In this document: positions 1 to 10,611 of the stretch, piece after piece
Position numbering within the stretch: the stretch's first letter is position 1
How the letters are laid out: every line of letters begins with the position of its first letter
The notes under the pieces: generated by a model
Told to the model about the DNA's origin: nothing
What the model saw: only the letters and a program-made list of their open reading frames with translations
Databases searched by the model: none
Source of the DNA: Clarkia xantiana subsp. parviflora
Lineage: Eukaryota; Streptophyta; Magnoliopsida; Myrtales; Onagraceae
Length of the DNA: 64,000 nucleotides
NCBI GenBank assembly: GCA_036873135.1
Contig: JAPTYO010000010.1
Coordinates: 4,936,634 to 5,000,633, forward strand
Direction of reading: 5' to 3'
Program-made: the position numbers and the translations under genes

Positions 1-485
1 CCAATGGGCTCGTCCTAGGCCTAACACCGAAAACATCATGAGTGACGAAATCCACTCGGGGTACTCCGAGTGGTTTTACCACTCAGAGTACCCAAGCAGG
101 ACTTCTGCTCGGGTACCCCCTTCCTTCCTAGTGAGAGCGACTCGCCCGGGTCCCGAGCCCCTGTGAAATATCGTCTGGGGCACGCTCTTAGATGACATTT
201 TGAGACACCTAAACCATGTAGGTCCGTCCGTTGCCAAAGAAGGGTTAAACCATCCTATCTGAGGTTTATCATGGTTTTCACCATCAAACCGCTACATCCA
301 GACCGTAATAGCCCGGAACCAGAGCGCTTCTCAAGGATCTCTATAAATAGAGCTCTCTTATCATTATTAAGAGGTAATCTTGCTATCTCTCTAGCACTTA
401 CTTTCTCTCTCTACAACTGAAACTCATTTTAACATCGGAGTGGGCTTGCTAGAACACCCCCAAGTGGCGGAGGCAGGAATTCTAA
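1..485 (+). repeat. LTR fragment of a Ty3/gypsy-like element
   Basis: The stretch has a TATA box (342-350) followed by a CT-rich leader and a CATCGGAGNGGGCT segment near 435. That layout matches the R-U5 part of the gypsy LTR at 44505-45336 (TATA, CT-rich leader, then CATCGGAGAGGGCT and a GCTAG/CACC-rich tail). Overall similarity is limited to this region, so it is a related family and not the same one. The left end lies outside the window and the right end is not clear. Inference from shared layout. Confidence 0.5.
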
Positions 486-1180
486 AATGTGGGTTCACTA
501 CTAAAAAAATTTCTTACCAAGTTGTAACTATATCATATAATTGAGTAGCATACACATCAATATATTACTATTAAAAAAAAAACTCACACATCAATATATA
601 ATAAATACTTTAATGTTGCGATGGTTATTTAGTTAGATATATTTAGTATAGTATTACGTTGAAGAAATGAAATAAAAATGTCTAGAAATTAATGTAGTTT
701 TTGAAATAACCCCCGAGTCTCTTTTTTGCAGGTTTAAGAAGAAGAAATGAAGACAGAAACGAGAAGTAAGGACAAGTGAAATGATCTCAAAACCTTTTAA
801 AAAGACATCGAGATCAAGATCAAACAGATAGGGTAATGCTAATGCATGCCTACAACGTAACTGGGTACAAGAGATAAATATACACATTAAAATGAAAGGA
901 TAACCATGTAAATGATGTGATATGATGTTGAAGTTTAACACTTTACTTACCAGTTAGATACCAGTTAGAGTTTTTGGTTTAAACACGATGATCTTTGTGA
1001 ATAAAAATACATGCTTGGTAAAAAACAACATGCCACGTGTTACCTTATAATGTGACCCTCTAGAACACTCCGTAAAAAAACGTTAATATGAAACAATCTA
1101 AAAGTTAATGAGCCCCATGGAAACCATATCAAAAGATGGGGATCACTTTGCAAACTAAGTTGTGACAAGTCAAATACAAT
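486..1180. other. AT-rich intergenic DNA, no gene seen
   Basis: Low-complexity A/T-rich sequence with short frames only. No domain, splice structure or repeat boundary was recognised before the MULE target duplication at 1181. Confidence 0.6.
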
Positions 1181-1189
1181 ATTTTCGAA

Positions 1190-1229
1190 GGACCACTCTA
1201 TGGAACGGCCGCTGTTTGATGCGGCCTAA
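1190..1229 (+). repeat. Left terminal inverted repeat of the MULE
   Basis: Begins GGACCACTCTATGG directly after the 9-bp duplication. It pairs with 6871-6910 in inverted orientation and loses similarity after about 40 bp. Confidence 0.85.
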
Positions 1230-1827
1230 TTTCCACCAATCAGAGGCCTGTATTTAATGGCAAACTTGTAATTTCGTTTAAAAAAGAAAAAATGCGGTTT
1301 AGTGGTTCTTGTCACATCATATCACATCACTTAAGTGAATTAGACCACGGTTCGAAGATTTATCCAGACCGGATGTGAAGTTTGAACAGACGTTTGAATA
1401 AGATGAAGAAGATAAGCAGGAGAGAGGGACAGAATCTTCTTTTCCCTTTTCTTTAGATTATTTTTCAATAACCGTGCCAAAAAGTAAGAGAGATAAAGAC
1501 TCTTCTTTACCCATTTATTTAATATATATATATATATATTTATATTTTCATGACTGTGCAAAAGTTATCTTACTATTTATTAACTGCATACGTAGTTCTA
1601 TTCTAATATAATTATGTTCAAATTTACTAAATTCTCTTTTAAATCACCGATTATAGCCAATAATTTTTTTCTATTCAGTTATATTGATGTCTACCTTAGG
1701 CATTATTTGGATAAATATATATTAATAATATCAAGTTATTTTTTTCCAATTATTTTAGGGTATCAATTTATATGATTATTTTATATATTATAATAGTAAT
1801 GATAAGGAATATAATATTAAAAAAATT

Positions 1828-4800
1828 CAACCACTAAGGCATAGTGGAAATACTAAACCCCTAGTCAAGTTTACTGTAAACCTTATCCATACCCTAAATG
1901 AAAACCACCACCAGAGTAAATCAAAAAATGGACATTTAAATAATTAATTAATATTATGGAATATAATTCATGCACATAAATTATTTTAGTTGCTACTGAT
2001 TTCATATATCAATTGGAACAAATATAATAGAATTAAATATTAAATTTTAAAAAAATACAACCACTAAGGCATAGTGGAAATACTAAACCCCTAGTCAAGT
2101 TTACTGTAAACCTTATCCATACCCTAAATGAAAACCACCACTAGAGTAAATAAAAAAAATGGACATTTAAATAATTAATTTATATTATGGAATATAATTC
2201 ATGCACATAAAATAATTTTAGTTGCTACTGATTTCATATATCAATTGGAACAAATATAATAGAATTAAATATTAAATTTAAAAAAAAAAATTCAACCACT
2301 AAGGCATAGTGGAAATACTAAACCCCTAGTCAAGTTTACTGTAAACCTTATCCATACCCTAAATGAAAACCACCACCAGAGTAAATAAAAAAAATAGACA
2401 TTTAAAAAATTAATATATATTATGGAATATAATTCATGCACATAAAATAATTTTAGTTGCTACTGATTTCATATATCAATTGGAACAAATATAATAGAAT
2501 TAAATTTTAAATTTAAAAAAAAAAATTCAACCACTAAGGCATAGTGGAAATACTAAACCCCTACTCAAGTTTACTGTAAACCTTATCCATACCCTAAATG
2601 AAAACCACCACCAGAGTAAATAAAAAAAAATAGACATTTAAAAAATTAATTTATATTATGGAATATAATTCATGCACATAAAATAATTTTAGTTGCTACT
2701 GATTTCATATATCAATTGGAACAAATATAATAGAATTAAATTTTAAATTTAAAAAAAAAAAATTCAACCACTAAGGCATAGTGGAAATACTAAACCCCTA
2801 CTCAAGTTTACTGTAAACCTTATCCATACCCTAAATGAAAACCACCACCAGAGTAAATAAAAAAAAATAGACATTTAAAAAATTAATTTATATTATGGAA
2901 TATAATTCATGCACATAAAATAATTTTAGTTGCTACTGATTTCATATATCAATTGGAACAAATATAATAGAATTAAATTTTAAATTTTAAAAAAAAAATT
3001 CAACCACTAAGGCATAGTGGAAATACTAAACCCCTACTCAAGTTTACTGTAAACCTTATCCATACCCTAAATGAAAACCACCACCAGAGTAAATAAAAAA
3101 AAAATAGACATTTAAAAAATTAATTTATATTATGGAATATAATTCATGCACATAAAATAATTTTAGTTGCTACTGATTTCATATATCAATTGGAACAAAT
3201 ATAATAGAATTAAATATTAAATTAAAAAAAAATTCAACCACTAAGGCATAGTGGAAATACTAAACCCCTAGTCAAGTTTACTGTAAACCTTATCCATACC
3301 CTAAATGAAAACCACCACCAGAGTAAATAAAAAAATGGACATTTAAATAATTAATTAATATTATGGAATATAATTCATGCACATAAAATAATTTAGTTGC
3401 TACTGATTTCATATATCAATTGGAACAAATATAATAGAATTAAATATTAAATTTAAAAAAAAAAATTCAACCACTAAGGCATAGTGGAAATACTAAACCC
3501 CTAGTCAAGTTTACTGTAAACCTTATCCATACCCTAAATGAAAACCACCACCAGAGTAAATAAAAAAAATAGACATTTAAAAAATTAATATATATTATGG
3601 AATATAATTCATGCACATAAAATAATTTTAGTTGCTACTGATTTCATATATCAATTGGAACAAATATAATAGAATTAAATTTTAAATTTAAAAAAAAAAA
3701 TTCAACCACTAAGGCATAGTGGAAATACTAAACCCCTACTCAAGTTTACTGTAAACCTTATCCATACCCTAAATGAAAACCACCACCAGAGTAAATAAAA
3801 AAAAATAGACATTTAAAAAATTAATTTATATTATGGAATATAATTCATGCACATAAAATAATTTTAGTTGCTACTGATTTCATATATCAATTGGAACAAA
3901 TATAATAGAATTAAATTTTAAATTTAAAAAAAAAAATTCAACCACTAAGGCATAGTGGAAATACTAAACCCCTACTCAAGTTTACTGTAAACCTTATCCA
4001 TACCCTAAATGAAAACCACCACCAGAGTAAATAAAAAAAAATAGACATTTAAAAAATTAATTTATATTATGGAATATAATTCATGCACATAAAATAATTT
4101 TAGTTGCTACTGATTTCATATATCAATTGGAACAAATATAATAGAATTAAATTTTAAATTTTAAAAAAAAAATTCAACCACTAAGGCATAGTGGAAATAC
4201 TAAACCCCTACTCAAGTTTACTGTAAACCTTATCCATACCCTAAATGAAAACCACCACCAGAGTAAATAAAAAAAAAATAGACATTTAAAAAATTAATTT
4301 ATATTATGGAATATAATTCATGCACATAAAATAATTTTAGTTGCTACTGATTTCATATATCAATTGGAACAAATATAATAGAATTAAATATTAAATTAAA
4401 AAAAAATTCAACCACTAAGGCATAGTGGAAATACTAAACCCCTAGTCAAGTTTACTGTAAACCTTATCCATACCCTAAATGAAAACCACCACCAGAGTAA
4501 ATAAAAAAATGGACATTTAAATAATTAATTAATATTATGGAATATAATTCATGCACATAAATTATTTTAGTTGCTACTGATTTCATATATCAATTGGAAC
4601 AAATATAATATAATTAAATATTAAATTTTAAAAAAAATTCAACCACTAAGGTATAGTAGAAATACTAAACCCATAGTCAAGTTTACTGTAAACCTTATCC
4701 ATACCCTAAATGAAAACCACCACCAGAGTAAATCAAAAAATGGACATTTAAATAATTAATTAATATTATGGAATATAATTCATGCACATAAATTATTTTA

Positions 4801-6718
4801 GTTGCTACTGATTTCATATATCAATTGGAACAAATATAATATAATTAAATTTTAAATTTTAAAAAAAATTCAACCACTAAGGTATAGTAGAAATACTAAA
4901 CCCATAGTCAAGTTTACTGTAAACCTTATCCATACCCTAAATGAAAACCACCACCAGAGTAAATAAAAAAAATAGACATTTAAAAAATTAATATATATTA
5001 TGGAATATAATTCATGCACATAAAATAATTTTAGTTGCTACTGATTTCATATATCAATTGGAACAAATATAATAGAATTAAATTTTAAATTTTAAAAAAA
5101 AAATTCAACCACTAAGGCATAGTGGAAATACTAAACCCCTACTCAAGTTTACTGTAAACCTTATCCATACCCTAAATGAAAACCACCACCAGAGTAAATA
5201 AAAAAAAATAGACATTTAAAAAATTAATTTATATTATGGAATATAATTCATGCACATAAAATAATTTTAGTTGCTACTGATTTCATATATCAATTGGAAC
5301 AAATATAATAGAATTAAATTTTAAATTTAAAAAAAAAAAAATTCAACCACTAAGGCATAGTGGAAATACTAAACCCCTACTCAAGTTTACTGTAAACCTT
5401 ATCCATACCCTAAATGAAAACCACCACCAGAGTAAATAAAAAAAAATAGACATTTAAAAAATTAATTTATATTATGGAATATAATTCATGCACATAAAAT
5501 AATTTTAGTTGCTACTGATTTCATATATCAATTGGAACAAATATAATAGAATTAAATATTAAATTAAAAAAAAATTCAACCACTAAGGCATAGTGGAAAT
5601 ACTAAACCCCTAGTCAAGTTTACTGTAAACCTTATCCATACCCTAAATGAAAACCACCACCAGAGTAAATAAAAAAATGGACATTTAAATAATTAATTAA
5701 TATTATGGAATATAATTCATGCACATAAATTATTTTAGTTGCTACTGATTTCATATATCAATTGGAACAAATATAATATAATTAAATATTAAATTTTAAA
5801 AAAAATTCAACCACTAAGGTATAGTAGAAATACTAAACCCATAGTCAAGTTTACTGTAAACCTTATCCATACCCTAAATGAAAACCACCACCAGAGTAAA
5901 TCAAAAAATGGACATTTAAATAATTAATTAATATTATGGAATATAATTCATGCACATAAATTATTTTAGTTGCTACTGATTTCATATATCAATTGGAACA
6001 AATATAATATAATTAAATTTTAAATTTTAAAAAAAATTCAACCACTAAGGTATAGTAGAAATACTAAACCCATAGTCAAGTTTACTGTAAACCTTATCCA
6101 TACCCTAAATGAAAACCACCACCAGAGTAAATAAAAAAATGACATTTAAATAATTAATTAATATCATGGAATATAATTCATGCACATAAAATAATTTTAG
6201 TTGCTAATGATTTCATATATCAATTGGAACAAATATAATAGAATTAAATATTAAATTTTAAAAAAATTCAACTACTAAGGCATAGTGGAAATACTAAACC
6301 CCTAGTCAAGTTTACCGTAAACCTTATCCATACCCTAAATGAAAACCACCACCAGAGTAAATAAAAAAATGGACATTTAAATAATTAATTAATATTATGG
6401 AATATAATTCATGCACATAAAATAATTTTAGTTGCTACTGATTTCATATATCAATTGGAACAAATATAATAGAATTAAATATTAAATTTAAAAAAAATAC
6501 AACCACTAAGGCATAGTGAAAATACTAAACCCCTAGTCAAGTTTACTATAAACCTTATCCATACCCTAAATGAAAACCACCACCAGAGTAAATAAAAAAA
6601 AAAGGATATTTAAATAATTAATTAATATTATGGAATATAATTAATGTACATAAAATAATTTTAGTTGCTACTGATTTCATATATCAATTGGAACAAACAT
6701 AATATAATTAAATATTAA
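1828..6718 (+). repeat. Satellite array, 21 monomers of 230-238 bp
   Basis: Monomers begin with CAACCACTAAGGCATAGTGG at about 1828, 2058, 2293, 2528, 2765, 3001, 3235, 3468, 3703, 3939, 4175, 4409, 4640, 4871, 5106, 5344, 5578, 5808, 6039, 6269 and 6500. Much of the length variation is in A-runs. Each monomer carries a short palindrome (CCACTA...TAGTGG). Diagnostic variants (CTACTC versus CTAGTC; GGTATAGTAG; ATATATATT) show higher-order structure. Monomers 3-7 are repeated as 8-12 with a shift of about 1,175 bp, and 12-13 recur as 17-18 with a shift of about 1,168 bp. Edge monomers (1, 2, 20, 21) are more divergent, as expected from unequal exchange. No coding potential. Confidence 0.95.
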
Positions 6719-6870
6719 AGGTTGTCAGGTGCAGCCACTATTATGCTGTTGGGTCACAGTACATCCAAACAAATTTAACGGGAAATCCTAACGCTGTTAA
6801 ACCGGAATTAATCGAACCAGACCAGACCGAAAATCATTAAACCAGATATTAAGAATAAAATATATTATTA

Positions 6871-6910
6871 ATAGGCAGCATCAAACAGCGGCCGTTCCAT
6901 AGAGTGGTCC
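6871..6910 (-). repeat. Right terminal inverted repeat of the MULE
   Basis: Inverted copy of 1190-1229, followed at once by the second ATTTTCGAA (6911-6919). Confidence 0.85.
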
Positions 6911-6919
6911 ATTTTCGAA

Positions 6920-8640
6920 GGTGGGACGAGACAAGAAGGGGGGTCCACGTGATAAACACTCTCGTGCATGGGTTTGGGCGGCCGCTTTAGTCGTGGGTCC
7001 CACCCGTCATATCCAGTTGGTCCCGTAACCAACGGTGAATTTGATTTCTTCGCCGTCCATATTTTGTTTAATAGTAATAATAACATTGAAATCTGTCTCA
7101 CCAGTTGACCAGTTAAACACTGACACATAATAAGGTGTCACATGGGAGTGGCGTCACCCACCTCAGATGCGCTGACATGTGGCTCTACTCTATGATGTAG
7201 CAGACACGGAGGAGCTATAAGACGGCGCTTCCCTCCGCGGTGAAGAGGTCTGATAACGTGACGCGTGGGTCCTCCCTCACCGTGGCGAGCGACGCATTCA
7301 ATTTCAGCAGCAGCAGCCACGTCATGTCTGTGACTTTGACTGTGAGAGCACAATACAATGTTGTCAAGGGCCTCCAGTCCTCATAGTTAGGGCCAGTTGG
7401 GCTTCTATCTCTACCCTATACAATCTATTGGGCCTTGTACTAAGCCCAAATCTTATCATAGTTTATTATTATTTGTTGGGTTAATGAGTAATCGGTGCCT
7501 AAACCATTTATATAAATCGTTAACCAAACTGTATTTTTTTTTAAATTGGTAAAGTGGACTTTCAAATCTTAACAAATTGTCATCATTGTTACAAATTACG
7601 CTAAATTAGACAACAACAAAAAAGTAGTAGTTTTATCTAAGATGAATTTAAAGAGTAAATTGAAAGAATTGCAATAAAATAACATTCAACTAGAGATTTA
7701 TTTTGACTTCCCTTAATTCCAACGGTGTCTTTCAATTGAATGTCAATTGAATGTATTTCGATGCAATCTTTTTAGTTTTTTAGCTAACCCAATTCAGATA
7801 CCCATCAAAATACATCATGTGACCATAATATTGCTCATTATGTCCAATTTGACGTAAATTTGTACCGGTAGCAATTTGCTAAGAAATTGAAAATTCATGT
7901 ACCGAATATTAAAAAATTAAACTTCATATAACGACTTGTAATCGAGTGAAAGTTCATGTAATGATGTGATTACACACTATAAAATAATTAGCTATTATTA
8001 CAGTTCTTTTTCTCCTAAGAGGACAAAACTCATAAAATCAAAAAATGAAGTCTGAATATGATGAATATGGCAGGGTATGGCTGACACTTTTTATAACAAC
8101 GTAACAGTACGATATGTATATGCACGGAAAAAATTATGTTTATTTTTTAATCTGATGATTTGATAACACATACATGATTACACGGCGGCGACATTTTTGA
8201 GTCGTATTCATATTTAGATCTCTAAACACGCACGAACGTTAGCACGACAACTACTTACATATACATTTTTAAAAGTATATATACTGCATATTTGAACTAT
8301 ATTTGAAATAACAAAAATTATAAGGACTTCTTTTACATTTTGAAGTTAGAAACCCTTAGTCTTAGGCGTGTTTAGTTTGTGTTAGAGTGTTATCGCTTTG
8401 TGTTATCTTGCTATCTTGCAAGTGTATTTCGTGTTACATTGTGCACGAAATTATTGTGCAATCGTGTTCGGGTTGTGTTGACCCAAAATATTTCATATTG
8501 TGTGGTCATGACACAACTGTATTTTTGTGCGTGTCGGTGTTTGTATTGGCATGTCACTCATTTGTGTTAGTCTTAGCACAAACGCTAATACATGTAAGTT
8601 ATTTTGGAAAAAGAATTCCGTTAGAATGATGTATAAATTT
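6920..8640. other. Intergenic DNA; GC-richer promoter-like first 450 bp
   Basis: 6920-7380 is clearly GC-richer than its surroundings and carries several ACGT-core motifs (for example a CCACGTG near 6944). No credible coding frame starts from it. 7440-8640 is AT-rich with short frames that I do not consider coding. Confidence 0.4.
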
Positions 8641-8644
8641 AGAG

Positions 8645-8785
8645 TAGTGCTAGAAACTGTGAAATTTTTTGTGAAATTTTCTTAGAAAGTGTTATAGGAC
8701 CCACCAAGGAGCCAATAGAATTTGCTGTAACATTTTCTCTTTCATACTTTCTAGAGAAATTTCACAGCAAATTTCACAGTTTGAA
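8645..8785. mobile_element. Small foldback/MITE-like element
   Basis: The left arm (AAACTGTGAAATTT from 8653, with a second TGTGAAATTTTC) and the right arm (ending AAATTTCACAGTTT at 8782) are imperfect inverted copies of about 40 bp around a short loop. No clear target duplication was found, so the superfamily is open and the ends are approximate. Confidence 0.45.
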
Positions 8786-9127
8786 TCTTTATTGATAAAT
8801 TTAACAGACTGTCGTTTTAAACAGGATGAATTCGATAACATGATTAAACGTAATAATGCATATGGCAATGTATAGTGGTGCGTCCCACAATATGAAAAAA
8901 AAACACATGTATGCATTGATATAAGTTTCCCCCAAGAGATCACATTGAAGATTACATGTATGGAACTCATAAAAATTATTAGACACAAATTGCTTTTACA
9001 TATAAATATATGCTTACAAATACAAGGTTGCAGTGCAGTAATAGAAAGACGTAGCAATGTAGATTGACACATTGCAACGAACAAGCCATAGCTAATAAAC
9101 CTTCCGTAAATTCATCAACATAATAAC

Positions 9128-9319
9128 TTACGCTTCCTTTTTCTCTGCATCGGGTTTCTTCGCCGGAGCTGCTTCCTTCTTCTCTGCGTCGGGTTTCTTC
9201 GCCGGAGCTGCTTCCTTGGTGTCTGCAACGGCGGCAGCCTCCTTCACTTTGGACTTACCCTGCTTGGTCTTCATGAAGCAGAAGCAAGAGCAACATGGGC
9301 ATTGAAACAAGAACTTCAT
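9128..9319 (-). CDS. Small Cys-rich, Lys/Ala-rich protein (63 aa), function unknown
   Basis: Single-exon frame from ATG at 9319 to TAA at 9128-9130. The N-terminus is short, aromatic and cysteine-rich (starting MKFLFQCPCCSCFCFMK). It is followed by a basic, charged tail with two tandem copies of an 11-residue unit, AAPAKKPDAEK, in the last 25 residues. The CPCCSCFCF block could be lipidated or metal-binding; that is inference. I recall similar short plant proteins with this N-terminal motif but cannot name a characterised member. A GTG seven codons upstream extends the frame, but ATG is the normal start. A TATA-like sequence lies 230 bp upstream on the same strand. It differs from CYSTM proteins, whose Cys run is C-terminal. 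Confidence 0.6.
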   Translation of the reverse strand: MKFLFQCPCCSCFCFMKTKQGKSKVKEAAAVADTKEAAPAKKPDAEKKEAAPAKKPDAEKKEA

Positions 9320-9550
9320 CTCCTCTAAACACAACACCACACTCTACTGTCTTTTGGATCTCTTTCCACTGCCTTTTCTATCAGACCTCTTACCCTGTTA
9401 CTCCACTAATAATGGGGTTTTGGCGACTTTATTGTAAAAAACAAACATTGGGTTCCATTCCAGTCCTTTTCAAATAATGACTTATTGAAATGGGTGCTCT
9501 TGTGGGGTAGACTTGTATCAACTTTGACGTTCACACCCTGCACACAAGTT

Positions 9551-9573
9551 GATTATAAATTATATATAGGATG
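9551..9573 (-). promoter_or_regulatory. Putative TATA box for the small Cys-rich gene
   Basis: On the minus strand this reads CCTATATATAATTTATAATC, about 230 bp upstream of the ATG at 9319, at a plausible distance for a leader of about 200 nt. Confidence 0.35.
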
Positions 9574-9574
9574 T

Positions 9575-10345
9575 TTGGATTAATTGGTAATCGAGTTGTA
9601 ATCTCAAAGGCGAATATAGTTTAAATCTTGTTAGAAACGATTTCTTGGAAAATTTTAACCTTACGTTCCTGAAAAGGAATAATATAGGTGGAGCAATTGG
9701 TAATCGGTTTGTATTCTCAAAAACGAACATGGTTTGAACGTTGTTAGAAACGCTTCCTTAAAAGCATTTTAACATTGCGTTCTCATAAGCGAACAACATA
9801 ATTGGACCACTTGTTAATAGTGTTGTATTCTCAATTGTGAATATAGTTTGAATCTTGTTAAAAGCGCTTCCCTAGAAGCATTTTAATCTTGAGTTCCCAA
9901 AATCGGATAACATAGTTGGACCAATTGGTAATCGATTTGCATTCTCAAAGGTGAACAGAGTTTGAATGCTGTAAGAAACGCTTCCTTAGAAGCATTTTAA
10001 CCTTGTATTCCCAGAACCGAACATAGTTGGACCAATTGGTAATTGAGTTGTATTCTCAAAGGCCGAAATAGTTTAAATCTTAATAGAAACGCTTCCTTCG
10101 AAGTATTTTAACCTTGCGTTCCTATAAACGAACAACATAGCTGAACCTATTAACATTGCGTTCCCAGAAATGAACATAGTTAGACCAATTAATAATCAAA
10201 TTATATTCTTAAAGGCGAAGAAAGTTTAAATTTTGTTAGAAATGCTTCCTTGAAAGCATTTTAACCTTGCGTTCCCAAATACAAACAACGCAGTTCGAAT
10301 CCCGTCAAGACGGCTCCTTGAGAGAGCGCTTTAACCGCTCACTTC
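9575..10345 (+). repeat. Degenerate tandem array, 6-7 units of about 113 bp, tRNA-like
   Basis: The phrase GGACCAATTGGTAATCG recurs with anchors near 9582, 9695, 9809, 9923, 10034 and 10187 (spacings 113, 114, 114, 111 and 153). Each unit continues with an AGTTTGAATC-type block and then AGAAACGCTTCCTTAGAAGC. The first block resembles a pol III A box (TGGACCAATTGGTAA) and the second a B box. The last unit (10285-10340) has the best B-box match, GTTCGAATCCC, but lacks the A box. Repetition is seen directly; the tRNA/SINE origin is inference. Confidence 0.7.
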
Positions 10346-10611
10346 ACTAGCTTAATCAAGTCTTATAAGTTATGCTATCCCCTTGGACACATCTTGATAT
10401 CTTTAGCTAAGTGATAAAGTGGCCCCCTTAATTTTGTTGTCCCACTGGAAAGATAAGTTATGAGGTGGAAAGCATAGCAACAGTACATTCAATCAACATC
10501 CACGGTCCACCCATACATATTTTTCAACCTCTAGTGCTGCTATAGTAACTATGCTGTAAAACAATCACAGTTTGAAATTCAGACGAAACCCACATATTTA
10601 AGACTATTGCG
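10346..10611. other. 3' flank of the dehydrogenase gene
   Basis: Contains the likely 3' UTR of the minus-strand dehydrogenase; no other feature seen. Confidence 0.5.

Larger units (their letters stand above)
1190..6910. mobile_element. Nonautonomous Mutator-like element (MULE) filled with satellite DNA
   Basis: A 40-bp terminal inverted repeat starts GGACCACTCTATGGAACGGC at 1190 and ends with its complement at 6910. The two copies differ at about two positions. The element is bounded by a perfect 9-bp direct repeat ATTTTCGAA at 1181-1189 and 6911-6919. A 9-bp duplication with inverted termini is the hallmark of the Mutator superfamily. There is no transposase frame. The body is a left arm of about 600 bp (1230-1827, AT-rich, with a short TA repeat near 1530), a 4.9-kb satellite array, and a right arm of about 150 bp (6719-6870). 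The termini are shorter than in many MULEs, so the superfamily call rests mainly on the duplication length. Confidence 0.8.

Noticed and set aside
1828..6718. CRISPR-like array
   Set aside because: The repeats are 230-238 bp and directly adjacent with no unique spacers, in a plant nuclear genome: a satellite, not CRISPR.
8692..9084. 130-codon minus frame downstream of the small Cys-rich gene
   Set aside because: Overlaps the foldback element and shows no domain; its composition fits chance.
10285..10345. Possible tRNA gene
   Set aside because: Has a B-box-like GTTCGAATCCC but no A box or acceptor stem at the right distance; treated as a tRNA-like repeat.
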